The translations under genes were made by a program, and so were the position numbers. Below, piece by piece: positions 1 through 14,846 of a stretch of 64,000 bases of DNA. This DNA is from Cavenderia fasciculata (taxonomy: Eukaryota; Evosea; Eumycetozoa; Acytosteliales; Cavenderiaceae). The notes beneath the pieces were generated by a model. The model saw only the letters and a list, made by a program, of their open reading frames with translations. It had not been told where the DNA came from and searched no databases. The DNA is taken from assembly GCF_000203815.1 (NCBI RefSeq), contig NW_004457718.1, positions 310,001 to 374,000 of the forward strand, written 5' to 3'. How positions within the stretch are numbered: the stretch's first letter is position 1; each line of letters begins with the position of its first letter.

Positions 1-3000
1 ATCGACTGTATTTGATTTTATCAAATCAATCAAAGAACAATGTGAGACACTCTCTGACAAGGCTCATCAACAATGGGATTCTTTCTGTCAACACGTAGAG
101 AAAGAATATCAAATCAGTCCATCAATCAACAATATTTGCAATGGGTTGAAAGATTATGGAACTGATCAAGCAAATTTGGTTCATCAAAGTCTTCAACAAA
201 ACATTCAATCATTTATCAACAATCTCAAGGTAGATGAGAAGAAATCAGGTGTCAAGGATTTAGGCTTATTAAATGACTCGGCATCAAGACCTTCAATAAC
301 CAATTTGGAGAATTATTCAAAACAATTACATCAACTCAACAATCGTGACGCCTCAGGGTTGGTTTCTATATTAAAAGGAATGATTGATACCCTCAGCAAT
401 ACCAATGGGTTTACATTGGATTATTACACTGATAATGTAACATTGGTAATCACATTGAATATCATTGAAGAGATGATATTCCAGATGTGGAAAAGTCAAA
501 TTTTCAGACAATCTCTGTCAAATGGCCAAAAACAAAGTCAAGATGTATTCTCATCTGTTTACAATCTAATGGACATTTATATGAAGTTGTCAAAACCAAG
601 ATATGATAAAGATGCTATTCTTTACAGTCGTTTTATCTTGACATCATTTACTTTGGTTGCCATTTTGGATAGATTGACACTGGATTATTGTCATCAAAAT
701 GACAGATATACAACTTTCAGTTTCGATTTATACTCTTCTCTACCACCATATGTCAATTTATCAATATTCTCGGATCTATTACTTCAACACCAATATGAAT
801 ATGATATCTTGGAATCATTGGAGTCATATTTTGAAGATCAACGTCATTGTAGTAAAACATCAATAGATAATTCAATCTTTAGTGTTGATGACAATGGTTT
901 TGGAAAGAAATGGGCCCAACAATTTTATCAAGAAGAGTTACAAAAAGAATTGGATGATATAGAGAAAAAGAAGGAGGACAAAATCAAAGAGTATCGAGAT
1001 CTCAAAGCCAAAAAGACAGCAATGATTGAAAAACTCCAAGAGAAGTTGCTTCTGTATCCAAAATATGAAGGGGAAAGCTATTCTTATGCTCAAAAAAGAA
1101 AAAAAATTGAACGTGACATTAAAGATTGTTTTAATACGACCTTGTCAATCTACTACAAATCAATGCCAAAAAACAAAGACAACCAATTCAAACTCATGTT
1201 TGAAATCCATATCCCATTCTACCTCTATTATGTTAGAAACTCGTTTGCTTTGCTTTGCAAATATCTTTATGGTGGACAAAATTATTATAACCTCACTTCA
1301 TGGAGGCTTTCACCCACTTCAAGTATAGTATCATTATTTGGGAGTATGCCTCATGTACCTGAATTCCTTGCTATCTTTAAAAATCCAGAAACATCTTTTA
1401 TTGATTGGAATCATAAGACTATTTCGCGCTACCAATACAAGGAAGCAAGTAGAATCGAGGATATGACATCATCAAACCTCCAAAAGAGTAATTTGCTCCT
1501 TTCAATTCCATCAAGAGTTGAGTATAGTCAACTCAACTGGATGGTTCAATCAAATCATGGAATAGAAGAAAATGATGTTCTCGCAACTCAAAGCAACACA
1601 CCAAAAGGAATGTTACCAAATGAATATATTCGATATGGAATGTTAAGAGTTGGAGCAAGTTTATCAATTAGAAATATGATTAGATTCATGGAAGAAAGGA
1701 ATAATCTCAATGGAATTCATGTTTTGGTTATGTTTTATCAATTGTCAATGCAATGTGGTCCTAGAAAGAATGGTCAGTCAACAAATAGACCATTTAGAAT
1801 TGGTTGGGACGATGAAACTGTTCTTCAAACACTATGTAATACCGTTGAATCTATTTTAACTGAAAGTGAACTCAATTGGGAAAGAAATATTTCAATGATT
1901 GCCATGATTCATTGTTTGACAATTGCATTCAATACAAGAGATAATAAGACGTTGGATGATATCAACAAATCGATTATTAAAGTGTTAGAGAAATGTAGAT
2001 TGGTACTTTGGGAATGGGTTGCGAAGTTGGAACAACTCATTCAACAAGAATTACTTCATGGAAGAGAAACTGAAACATCATCACTAAGAAAGAGAATGGT
2101 TTATACATCGATTGCAATAATAATGACATTCAACATTGACAATAATCACAAACAATATATTATTCAACACACCAATTATTTCCAACACATTGAATATTAT
2201 TTCAAATCGTTGATCATTTTGGATGAAAATTCAACCTATTCAAGTAATAGGACAAGAACATTGGGATCATCATGTCCAGAACAACCATTTTTGGATATAA
2301 TATTCAATCAACTATCATTGATTATTTATCGTCAAATACCATTTATCGTTGAACATTTCAAAGATGGAAATCATTTCAAATGTTTAAATAATATCATTCA
2401 TAACAATCAAGGAAATGATTATACTTGGGAAAAAGGATCAAATAATAATTATTATCGTATGTAAACATAATAATTAAAAGAAATAATAGTAACTGATTTT
2501 CCTTTTTGTTAACCACTTTTTTGTTTTTAGAATTCAAATTTAATGATCTTATTGTACAATTTAATATATTTGATGGAACATTATTATTCAATGGAACATT
2601 TGATAAAAGATTACCAACTCAAGTTGTTAGTTATCCACTTTATAAATCCTTCTTTGAATCATCTATTTTTGAAGTTCATCAAAATGGAAATTCTATTTGG
2701 TATTTATATTTATTTATTCAGCAATTGATGTTGTAATAGTTCATTAACATATATCATATATTTATAAAATAGGACTACCAATCAGACAATAGAAGGATAT
2801 AAAATAGAGTTCATAATATATTCATCTCGTACCATTGGAATTGTTCAAATCAAAGACAATGGTGAAAGATGGATGCTTCTTGATCCTAATTTATTTAATC
2901 ATTTGCCAATTACTTTAGTCACATTCTATTCACATTGGATAAACATGGCAACTAATGAAATAGAGTTTAGACCAAGAACTCTTCAACAATACAAAGATGG

Positions 3001-6000
3001 AGGTTTGGATTCAATTAAATTTATTGGAACTAAAAATGGTGAAATTAAATTAAAATCAACTGGTGATTCTCTATTATATTTTGGATATAATAATCTATGG
3101 TTAAGAGATCAAATATTGAAAATATTCCCAATAGAATCGGAACCTAGCTTTCATATTTTTGAACAAGAAGCATCCAAACTTTATAGAATCCATTTGAATC
3201 AATTTGGATTGGATTTTATAGTTGATTGTCAGAATCAACAAATCAATTCAGTTCAATATTCTGGATATCGACTATGTGAACAACAATATATTGGAACTTT
3301 AGTTGGTTTGAAAACAATATTGGTTTTGGAACAAAATATTGCAAGTGGAACAAAGAAGGTTATTCTTCCACATTCAACCATCACATTGGAGATGAATGGT
3401 GATTGTCAAGGTTTCAATAATGCCAAATCAAGTACAACCACTCTCAACCATCCAGCCTATTTTATTTATGATATTGACAGGGAACTCAAAATGATCAAAT
3501 CATCAGATTTGACAGCACATCTCCATCTTTGTTACTCTCATATTGTAACATCATCATTGTTTAGAGATCCATTTACTGGATTGAGAGGAATGGAACTTGC
3601 TAATATTCTTTTAAAGAAATTTAATAACAACATGCCACTCAACCAATCACAACTCAATATTTTATCTGCGATATCCAACATATCACCAAAAAGAACTGAA
3701 TCAAATCACATCCAACAAATAACAATATCACGTCCACTTCTCGCACCAATGATATCACATTATGATGGATTTGTTATTTTGGTTGATATGATCAAACAAT
3801 CACATGCCAAGATGTCATTTTTATGGAGTGTTAATCAAGAAGCAGCACCATTAACTTCAACACTCAATCGTATTGCTTGGAACAGATACAAAAGAATATA
3901 CTCCCCACATTGTCAAATAGATTTGCCAATTGACACACCAGGATCGTTTGTCATAGTTGAACCATCATCTTTGGGTCAAAACTCCAAAAATGTTCAAAGA
4001 ATGGCATCAATCGTTGAATCCAAGAATATTCAGTATTTATGCAATTCATTTAATCCCTTCTCAATGATTGGCACATCAACTATCTATGGGTTAGACTTTA
4101 CTGACCGCCAAAATTGTGTTCCAGAGTTTCAAGAAACCAACAATCTCATCAATACCAGATATATTGATAGACAGCAACAACTTGGCGGGGCATTCACATA
4201 CTGGTATCTAAAACTTTTGAAAATAGCAATGGAAACTGCAAGTGGTCATTATAATCTTACAAGATTTAGATTCGTCATCACATTGCTCTCATATTTTTGG
4301 TCCGATTCTTCTTTGGTTCCATTAATAGATCATCTCGTACTTATCGCAATATCTAAACCATTACCAAATGTTCCATCATTTCCTCTTGAAAAAATATATG
4401 TAGAACCAATGACTACATATGAACCTAATTTCATTAGTAGTAAGGTTAAATCCTCTATTCCAGATGCCCGTTACCCGTACTCCGATACCTATGAAGAAAT
4501 GGTAGCCAAACGGGAAAAGATTGAAGAAGCAAGATCCACCGTTATCAAAGAGATCTTTGACCAAAATATTTGGGATAGAGTGAATGAAACAATCATTTCA
4601 CCAAGTCACACCTCTTACAAATCAGTCTCTAATCCCCATTTCTACTACGAAAAATCATTTAATGATCAAATACAAAGTAAAATAATTTATTGGCACAACA
4701 ACAAACTATTGAAATTATATTTACAATCCATACACAATGAAACAACCAAGATAGTTTACGGTCGATTATCAGGACTATCTTATTTCAATGGTTTACCAAG
4801 TTTCATGAAACCTCGAGTTTACCATTTAAAGAACCAATTTAATCAACAAATTTACAATTCAAAACTGTTCGACAAGGAAATCCCAAAGGATTGTATGAGA
4901 ATATGGGAACTTGGTTATGATCAACAGTTGGAATCAATATGGTCACCTGGTAAAATATCATTTGGCAAGTTGGATAATTTTATCAATGGAATTTACCATC
5001 AAACCCATTTGGAGGAGGAATTATTTGATGATTTAAATATCAGTAAAGAATCTTTAAAGAATAATATTCAACAATCCAAAACGAATATTCTGAATTCTCA
5101 GACATTGGGTCGTGACCTTGAAAGGTTATTGGTTATTATTCAACAAAGAGTAGATTTGGTTTGGAATATAATTCTAGAGTTTTACAATAATCCAAAAAGA
5201 ACAGATCAATCTCAACAAGAATTGGATGGTATATTTAAAAGTTGTCATTCTTGGATTGGGTGTGTTCCATTGACTGTCTATGAAGATTTCTCAAATCATT
5301 TTGTTGATTTACCAGATCAAATATATCAATTAATTGGTGTTCATATTATCCTTCAAACTTATAAACAAAAGATTCAAAAGTGTAAAACCATTCAAGGTGT
5401 TGATTTGGTAAAAGAATTATCACAAAGTAGAGAGACAAGAAAATGGTTACCAAAAGATTATCCAACATGGTTGGTATTTGAATTGGAACAATCAATATGG
5501 ATCAGAGACACTCAAGCAGAGATTGCAATCAAGTTGATCAATGCTCAAAGTAATGAATGTGTTCAACTACAGATGGGTGAAGGAAAGACATCTGTTATTC
5601 TACCAATCATGTGTTTGGCAATATCCGATAAACAAAGAATTGCTCGAGTCAATGCAATTCCATCCCTACTTCAAACTTATATTCAAGATTTACAAATGAG
5701 ACTTGGATCATCAATTCTCAATCGACCAATCCACCTCTATCCATTCAAAAGAGATATTGGACCATCAATATCAGAATCACATGTTCAATATATTCTCTCC
5801 AACATTGAAAAATGTAAACAAATGAATGGAATCATACTTTGTACACCAGAACATAGACTATCATTCAATTTGTTTTGGAGATTGGCAAAGGATAAGAACC
5901 CTTTATTTGATAGTATGGGTAATGTTATCAAGTGGTGGAACGATAATATATTTGATATTATGGATGAATGTGATGATCTATTATCACACAAATACCAACT

Positions 6001-8881
6001 ACTCTATCCAATCGGGTCAAAAGTTCCGATTGATGGTGGATCTGATCGTTGGAACGTTATTGAAGAGGTTCTATCTGAATTAAAATTAATTCTTCAACAT
6101 CATTACAAAGACTACCAAGATCCATTCATATTTAGAAGATTCACTTCTGAGAATGAAAATAATCAAGACCAAATGAAAAAGATATTGTCTGTTTTACTCG
6201 AAACATTAATCAACAAACTACCATTCAACACCAATGAAAAGAATCTTGACCTTATCAAACAATTTGTTGGGCCCGATGAAGATACAATTTCTCAGGAGCA
6301 TCACAAAGCTCTATCCTTGGTGGAAAAACTTGATAAACATCAAACAAGAATATTGGTTTATAGAGGATTATTTTCATATGAAGTTCTTTTACACTCTTTA
6401 ACAAAAACATGGTCAAAACATTATGGTATCAGATCAACAGCGTCATCATCGTTCAAACGAGATTCAACATTATTGGCAGTTCCATTCAGAGCCAAAGATA
6501 CACCCTCTGAAAGGGCTGAGTATGGACACCCTGATTTTGTAATCATTTTGACATTCATAGCTTACTATAATCAAGGATTGACATTTAATCAATTCCAAAA
6601 AGCATTGGATTGTCTAATCTCAAGTAAAAAACATGATGCATCAGACATCTACAGATCATGGACAGATTATGACCAATCAATTGAAGAAAAATATAGAGAT
6701 TTCAGATGTGTTGTCAATTCTGATAATCAATTAATCAAACATCTCTATTCTCTATTCAAATTCAATTGTAGAGTGATCAATTTCTGGTTGAATGAATTGG
6801 TATTCCCATATGAAACCAAACAATATCCATCTAAACTATTTGCCAACCCATGGGATTTGGTTTATCCAAAATCAAACTCCAAGAAACATATTTCATGTGG
6901 ATTCAGTGGTACAAATGACACTAAATGTCTCTATCCTCTTACTATTCAACAGAATGATTTGGATCGACTCAAATATACCAATGTTCAAGTATTGAATTAT
7001 ATTCTTGATCAAAATGATCAATCAAACAAGGTTCATATCGTTGATGATAAGAATATTCTGGAAGAAATTGTTAAACTAAACAACAATCAAAGTGGTCATT
7101 ATTTCAATATTTTAATTGATGCAGGAGCATTAATGATTGGTAAATCAAATGAAGATGTTGTCAAGAGATGGTTGGAATTGGAATCAGCAACAAGAATAGA
7201 TGGTGCTCTCTTTTTTGAAAATGATAAACTGACAACAATCGATAGAGAAGGAAAGAAGTTTATTTTCAGTCAATCACCACTCTCTGATAGATTAGATAGA
7301 GTTTTAGTTTATTTGGATGATTATCATACTCGTGGTGTCGATATTAAACTTCCAATCAACAGTAATGCAATAGTAACAGTTGGGAACAAGATCACTAAAG
7401 AGAAACTACTTCAAGCATGTATGAGAATGAGAAAGTTGGGACAAGGTCAAACTATTTCAATTCTCATTTCAAAGAATCTTGGAATTGAATTAAAGAATGA
7501 TAGAGGTGAACTTGAACCACTTTCCAGACCCCCTGATATTCTAGACATTTTGAAATGGACCATTCAAAATACAATTGAATTTATCACCAACTCATTTATT
7601 CAATGGACATTCCAAGGAATGATGAATGCAAGAAGCAAGTCTGCCATTTCACTTTTGGAAATGGATAATGTAGAAAACAAAAACAAGAGCACTATATTCT
7701 CTAAATTGGTATCGTTCCCAGAAACTCTCTCACTCTATGACTTGTATTCTGGTCTCTATAAAAGGGAGAATGGTGATGTCGTTGTTTCATCAATGGTATC
7801 TAAATTGGAAAAGAAATTTAAAAAAGATGTTGGCTCTGACACTATTCTGGGTACACTTGGCCCAAGTCATTCCATTCAAGCAAACTTGATGAGCAAATAT
7901 GCCAAAAACAAGCTGCAAGATCAATTTGTTTATTCCAATATGGTTGAAGAGGAACAAGAGAGAGAGTTTGAAGTAGAAGCGGAAGTTGAAATGGAAAGAG
8001 AGTTACCTAAAAAAGTAAATCCACATATCGAAAAGATTGATGATGGTTGGAGAGAAATCCTCACTGGATCGAAACATGTGCAAGACCATCCATCAATATT
8101 CCTACCAATCAAAGATATATTCAAAGATACAAATGTTTGGAAATGTTTAGAGATTCAAAAGGATTGTTTTGCACCAACACTTTGGACAACCTATAACTTT
8201 ACCAAAACCATTACCACTAATCTATACTCAACAGCCAATAATATAGATGAATTTGTCAAACAAATCAATTATATATTAGTGGTGTGGAATGGTGATACAC
8301 CAAACATGATTCTAGTGTCAATGAAAGAAGCAAACCATTTAATCAAAATATTGGATCAATTGTCAAAACAAGAGATTATCATCTTTGCATCAATCCACCA
8401 ATCGATCCAACGAGACCGGCCAATTGAAACCATCCAAAAAGATAGACCAGGTCAAACAGAGTATTTCAACAAAATATCTACTCGTTCGCCATCAAGTTTC
8501 TCTCTACAACCAAATTATCATGCTCAAATCCGTCCATTATTAAATCAAATCAATGTATTGAATGGATCAAAATACTTTGATTATCCATTAGAGATTTACC
8601 AATTCCTTGGGATCTTTAGATGTGGATTAAAAGAAATAATGTCAAAACTAATCAACAATGATTTTATTGATCAATTTGGATTTGTATTAGAAAGTGTCAA
8701 ACCAAGTGATATCGACAAACTCTCGATTGATGATGATCTATTCGACCAACTCCTCTCAATCATCAAGACAAGAAGATTTAAAAAATGTCCAATCGATCTA
8801 CTTGAACAGAATTTACAACTACAAAGAGTCTATTCTGTCGGTGTCGATAGTCATATCAAAAATATTCTAAGTAATAAATAA
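1..8881 (+). CDS. DUF3638/DUF3645 giant protein, 5' end outside window
   Basis: Exons are about 2-2456, 2531-2699 and 2773-8881; these splice in frame (8733 nt, about 2910 residues) with GTATGT and GTATTT donors. The frame is open to the left edge, so the true start lies outside. The protein carries a P-loop-like motif QMGEGKTSV (nt 5570-5596), a Walker-B-like MDECDDLL (nt 5960-5983) and the DUF3645 signature HPDFVIILTFIAYYNQG (nt 6526-6576). Exon 2 carries the family motif with LLFNGTFDKRLP. These mark the large eukaryotic DUF3638/DUF3645 family. Fungal members are often auto-labelled ubiquitinyl hydrolase, but I see no catalytic evidence for that. A charged coiled coil rich in E and K lies near nt 920-1060. 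The likely activity is ATP-dependent and unknown. The tandem copy at 9269-14846 shows what the missing N-terminus probably looks like. Confidence 0.88.
2457..2530 (+). other. Intron 1 of the DUF3638 gene
   Basis: The donor GTATGT follows the codon stretch NNNYY and the acceptor TTTTTAG precedes AATTCAAA. Splicing joins the frames exactly. The same intron, at the same codon and phase, is present in the decayed copy at 12434-12502, which supports it. Confidence 0.85.
2700..2772 (+). other. Intron 2 of the DUF3638 gene
   Basis: The donor GTATTT splits a Trp codon (TG|G) and the acceptor is AAATAG. The equivalent intron in the second copy is 12669-12727, with the same split Trp codon. Confidence 0.83.
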
Positions 8882-9268
8882 AGTAGTTATATTTCAAAGA
8901 TTTATTCAATCAAAGATCGGAAGTGCTGCTGATCTTCAAAAAGTACAAGAAAGAATTTTTTAAATTTTTTTTGTTTTTTTTTATCAAGTCCAAAAACCAA
9001 CTAAGATCTTCACACAACCATTTTTTTTTAAATAGAGATAGAGAGAGAGAGAGGGTGACACACTAACTACTACTATCAAATCACTACTACTATCTATTAT
9101 AGTTCATTGTAATAACACATCACACCTTCATCAACAACATCAACACAAGGTCAATCTCAACAATATTGTAAAGGTATTTACATTATCTTCCTCAAAAGGT
9201 CGATTATCTACTATATAAATATTTATATTAATAAATCTAAACCAATACAATCTTTATCTTTTTTTTAG
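8882..9268 (+). promoter_or_regulatory. Intergenic region with hairpin, AG repeat and a probable 5' UTR intron
   Basis: After the stop at 8881 there is an inverted repeat AAGATC/GATCTT (8913-8918 and 8931-8936), then T runs at about 8960-9030 and an AG dinucleotide run near 9035-9053. A GTATTT donor at 9174 and a TTTTTTAG acceptor at 9267-9268 directly before the ATG at 9269 suggest a 95-nt intron in the 5' UTR of the downstream copy. No protein-coding exon is evident here. Confidence 0.5.
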
Positions 9269-12200
9269 ATGGAAGAACAAGACGACCAAGTATTGTCTCA
9301 TCTATTTATGTCAATGAGATTACCAGATACTCTAAATACCAAAGCAGAGATGACACTTTTTCATTCATTTATTCAAGATATCAACAATTGGGATGAAGAA
9401 GGAATAGTATCATTAGCATTAAAACAATTCAGTGATGATATCAATCAACCACCAGATATCGATCAACTCACAAACAGAATAACACAATCTTTTATTAATG
9501 AAACAAAAGGAAACAATAATAATAATGATAATAATGATCAATTAAATAATATACCTTTAATCACCTATTTCAAGAAATCAAATTGTATTTTAGTTATTCA
9601 TAGACCTCCAACTATCACTATTAATAATAACAATGATAATAATAATAATAGTATTATATTAGATTTAATTCAAATCTATCCAACTCTTGAAGATTTTAAT
9701 GTTGAAACAACAAAAATTAAAATGGCCGCTCCTATTTGTTCGTTCAACATTCAAGATGTCAATCAACTATTAGATCCTGTATTCTTAGAGTACCTAGTTG
9801 CACTAAGAGATACTGATCAACCACCAATCATGTCTGTTGTTCGCAGTCAACATAATGTGATACCAACACCCAATACCATTATCAATTGGTTAATTCCATC
9901 TATTCCTGGATGTGAATACAATGATTCAACAACCAATTATTCAACACCATTTATTTATAAATCAATTAGACCTGAAATTTTAAATATTGGAGACAATCTT
10001 GTTTGGATGAGATCACCACTCTGGGTTGGTCTTAAATCTTTAACTCATTTTCTTTTTAAAAGATATGAATCATCAAGAGACTATAAAATGTTAATATTGG
10101 CATTTAAAATGGATACTTTGCAAAGTATAAAGTCAACAGTCAAACCACTCTTGAATACATTGCACACATTGCAAGAAGTTGTACCAAATTTAAAACTAAA
10201 TATTATGATAAAGATCCAGAGATGGTATTTAATTTAATCAAATCAATCAAAGATATGTGCCAGACACTCTCTGATAAGGCCAACCAACAATGGGATTCAT
10301 TTTGTCAAGCCGTAGAGAATGATAGTGACATCAGTACCTCAATTACCAAAACTTGTAATGGATTAAAAGGATATGGAAATGATCAAACCAACCTGGTTCA
10401 TCAAATTATTAAACCAAAGATTAAATCTTTTATCAAAAATCTCAAAGTTGATGAAATGAAGTTAGATGTAAAAGGTGTAAATACATTGACCGATTCAGCA
10501 TCCAATTCTTCAATCACAGATTTGAAAATTCTTTCAAAACAACTCAATTCTCAAGATGTTCAAGCTTCATTCCCAGTGATTTGCAAAAAATATCTGAGCA
10601 CATTGGCGCATTGCCAGATAATGATAATGCATCGGTGGTCATTATTTTAAATCAAGTTGAAGAAATTGTATTCCAGATTTGGAATAATCTAAATTTGCCT
10701 GAAAGTCAAATATTCAGACAATCACTTTTAGAAGATGGCAACCAGCAACACAGCCAAGATGTATTCTCATCGGTTTACAATCTAATGGATCAGTATATGA
10801 AAGTGACCAAACCAAGATATGAAAAGGATGCTATTCTTTACAGTCGTTTTATCTTGACACTCTGGTTGCTATTTTGGATCAATTAACGTTGGATTATTGT
10901 CTTTTACTTGACAAGAATGATAACGTAGATTCAACACCAACACCAAGATACAATTTATATCGTTCTCTACCACCATATGTCAATATTTCAATATTCTCTG
11001 ACATTTTACTTCAACAAAGATCAGAGTATGAAATTAGAGAATCTTTGGATACCTATTTCAAAGATTATCGTAATTGTAGTCAAACATCAATTGAAAACTC
11101 GATATTTAGTATTGAAGATAAAGGGTTTGGAGAAAGATGGGCTGAATCATTCCTCCAAGAAGAATTAAAACAAGAATTGGAGGATATCGAGACAAAGAAA
11201 GAAGCCAAAATCAAAGAATGTCAAGAATTCAAGCAATCAATGCTCGATAAAATCAAAAAGCTTCAACCAGATTTACGTTTGTATCGTAATGACAGTCGCA
11301 TTTATAGTAGCCGAACATCAAGTACCGCCAAATCTAAACATATTTCAAATGCCTGAAACATCTTTTATTCAATGCAATCAAATATCGCTCACTTGTTATG
11401 GATACAAAGATCGAGGAAGAGAAATGATGAATATCAGAAATAACAAGTTCCTACCCAATCTTTTCCTTTCAATTCCAGAAAAAGTAAAGTTTAGTCAACT
11501 GAATTGGATGATTCAATCAAATCAAGGGATCGAGGAAAACCAGGTTCTCGCAACTCAGAACCAAACTCCAAAAGGAATGTTCCCAAACGAGTATCTTAGA
11601 TTTGGAATGTTGAGAGTTGGTCCAAGTTTATCGATTAGAAATATCATTAGATATATGGAAGAAAGAAACAATCTCAATGGTATTCATGTTTTGGTTATGT
11701 TTTATCAATTGTCAATGCAAGTTGGTTCAACAAATAGAATTGGTTGGAATGATGAAAATGTTCTCAAAACTCTCTGTCAAACAATCGATTCTTTAGTGAG
11801 TGAAGGAGAAACTAATTGGGAAGGTGGTATTTCAATGATGGTCATGATCCATTGCTTAACACTCGCTTTCAATACAAGACAAAACAAACCAAATCAAAAA
11901 GAACAATTGGATGATACAAACAAAATGATTATTAAAGTGTTGGAGAAATGTAGATTGGTGCTTTGGAGTTGGATTTCAAAGTTGGAACATCTTATTCAAC
12001 AAGAATTATTAAATGGAAGTGATACTGAAACATCAATACTTAGACAAAGAATGGTTTATACATCGATTGCAATTATAATGACATTCAATATTGATAATAA
12101 TCTAAAACAACAAATTATTCAACACACCAACTATTTCCAACATATTGATTTTTATTTCAAATCATTAATCATTTTGGATGAGAATACAACCTATTCAAGT

Positions 12201-14846
12201 GATAAGAGAAGAACTATAGAATCATTTTGTCCTGGAACAACCATTTTTTGATATAATATTCAATCAACTATCACTGATTATTTATCGTCAAATACCATTT
12301 ATTGTAGACTATTTCAAAGATGGAAATCATTTCAAATGTTTAAATAATATTATTCAAAATAGTATTATTAGAAATGATGACCATGATTTAAACAATATCA
12401 AATGGGAGAAAGGATCAAACAATAATTATTATCGTATGTAGTACCAAAATCTAAAATGTTCAAGATATTTCAAATATTAACTATTTCTTCTTTTTATTCT
12501 AGAATTCAAAATTAAAAATACAACTATTCAATTTAATATTTTTGATGGAGTTTTATTATTTAATGGAACGTTTGATAAAAGATTATCAAAAGAAATTTTG
12601 GAGAATACACTTTATAAATCCTATTTTGGATGTTCAATATTCCAAGTAAGCCCTGGAAATTCTATTTGGTATATAACCTTAATTAAATCAAGTTTATAAA
12701 CTTTTATTAACAATATTAATTTTGTAGGACAACAAATGAATTGATTGGAGGATATAAAATGGAATTTTCATTGGTTTATAATAATAATGAATTTAACATT
12801 CCAACATCGATGGTTGGTGTAGTACAAAATAGAAATAATGGTGAGAGATGGCTTTTACTTGACCCTGGTTTGTTTAATCATTTACCAATTCATTTGTATC
12901 AAAATTATTCACATTGGATCAATTTGGCAACAAACGAAATTGAGTTTAGACCACCAACATTTCAACAATATAAAGATGGAGGAGGATCTGACACTGCCAA
13001 ATTTATTGGGACTAAAAATGGTGAAATCAAATGGAAATCAACTGGTGAACCACTCTTATATTTTGGTGAACATTATGAAATACTTCGTAAACTAATATGC
13101 CAATTATTCCCATTGGAATCAAAGTCAAGTATTCATATTTTCCAAAAAGAAGCATCAAAACTTTATAGAATCCATTTGAATCAATATGGATTGGATTTTA
13201 TAGTTGATTGTCAGAATCAACAAATCAATTCAGTTCAATATTCTGGTTACCGACTAAGCCAAAACAATACATTGGAACTTTGGTTGGTTTGAAAACAATA
13301 TTGGTTTTGGAATCAAGTGGAACAAAGAAGATTATTCTACCTCATTCAATTATTACATTGAAGATGAACAAGGATTGTATTGGATTTAATAACGCCAAAT
13401 CAAGTTCAACCACTCTAAATCATCCAGCCTATTTTATTTATGATATTGATCAAGAACTCAAAATGATCAAATCATCAGATTTGACAGCACATCTCCATCT
13501 TTGTTACTCTCATATTGTAACATCATCATTGTTTAGAGATCCATTTACTGGATTGAGAGGAATGGAGCTTGGTATTATGCTTTTAAAGAAATTCAATAAT
13601 AATATGCCACTCCACCAATCACAACTTGATATTTTATCAAATATATCAAATATTTCACCCAAAAGGGTTACTGGAGATACTATCAAACAACAACAAAAAG
13701 TAGTAATCCTATACCCACTTTTATCGCTTTTGGCAATGGATAATGCCAAGAACAAAACTTCTATCTTTTCAAAATTGGTATCATTCCCAGAAACACTTAC
13801 CCTCTACGATTTGTACTTTTCATTGTATCAACAAGAAAAAGGTGATGTTGTTGTCTCATTTATGAAAAGCAAATTGGAAAAAACATTCATCAAGGATGTT
13901 CAAGATGAAAATGTACTGGCTACACTAGCTCCAAGTCACTCCAAACAAGCAAGCTTGGTCTCCAAGTATGCCATAGACAAGATGCAAGACCAAATAATTT
14001 ATTCAAACATGGTCGAAGAAGAACAAGAGAGAGAGTTTGAAATGGAAGTAGAAGTTGAAATGGAAAGACAATTTCCTAAAAAGGTGACAAGATATTCTGA
14101 AACGATCGATCAAGGTTGGCAAAAAATCCTAAATGGGTCTACAAGTGTCCGTGGCTGCCCAATATTCCTATCAAAGATATATTCAAAGATACCAGTGTCT
14201 GGAAATGTTTACAACTACAAAAGGAATGTTTTTCATCATTGTGGACCACCCAAAACTTTATCAATACCATTGCCAATCAAGACAGAGTATTGGCCAATAA
14301 TATTGATGAATATGTCAAACAAATCAATTATGTTTTGGTAGTTTGGAATGCTGGTACACCAAACATGATTCTAGTTTCAATGTAAGAGGCTAGTTATTTA
14401 ATTGTAATGCTGGACCAATTGTAAATCTTGATGATCCCATTGTCGCATCGGTCCATCAAACCATTCAAAAGGAGAAACCATCCCAAAACGAGTTCTTTAA
14501 CAAAATGTCTACTTCTCTTAATCAAAAATTGGTTGATCCACTATTGAATCAAATCAATGTATTGAATGGATTATCAATTCCTTGGTATTTTTAAATGTGA
14601 ATCAAAAACAATCATGTCACAACTCATCAACAAAGGAATCATTGACCAATTTGGTTTTGTATTTGAACATGTCAACCAAAATGATATCAACAAACTCCCA
14701 ATAGCTTAAGATCTATCCAACCAACTATTATCAAAACAAGAAGATTTACTAAATGTCCAATCGATCTATTGGAAAAGAATTTATCTCTTCAAAGAATCTA
14801 TTCAATTGGATATAGTCATATTGAAAAAATTATAAATAATAAATAA
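9269..14846 (+). pseudogene. Decayed tandem copy of the DUF3638/DUF3645 gene
   Basis: This copy is homologous to the gene at 1-8881 almost throughout, with both introns at the same places (12434-12502, 12669-12727). It starts with an intact 322-codon stretch (9269-10237) that supplies the N-terminal region missing from copy 1 and resembles the DUF6606 N-terminal domain. The frame then changes repeatedly: near 10200, 10600, 10870, 11280, 12240, 13260 and 14150-14340, with stops further on. Two internal deletions are clear. One of about 0.3 kb lies near 11290. One of about 3.9 kb lies near 13715, where sequence equivalent to copy-1 position about 3735 is joined to about 7650. The second removes the P-loop, Walker-B and DUF3645 regions. 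Homology ends at a terminal codon matching copy 1 (14844-14846). The 5' ORF could still make a short protein. Confidence 0.9.

Noticed and set aside
8913-8936. AGATCGGAAG, resembling a sequencing adapter
   Set aside because: The match stops after ten bases and lies within a natural inverted repeat.
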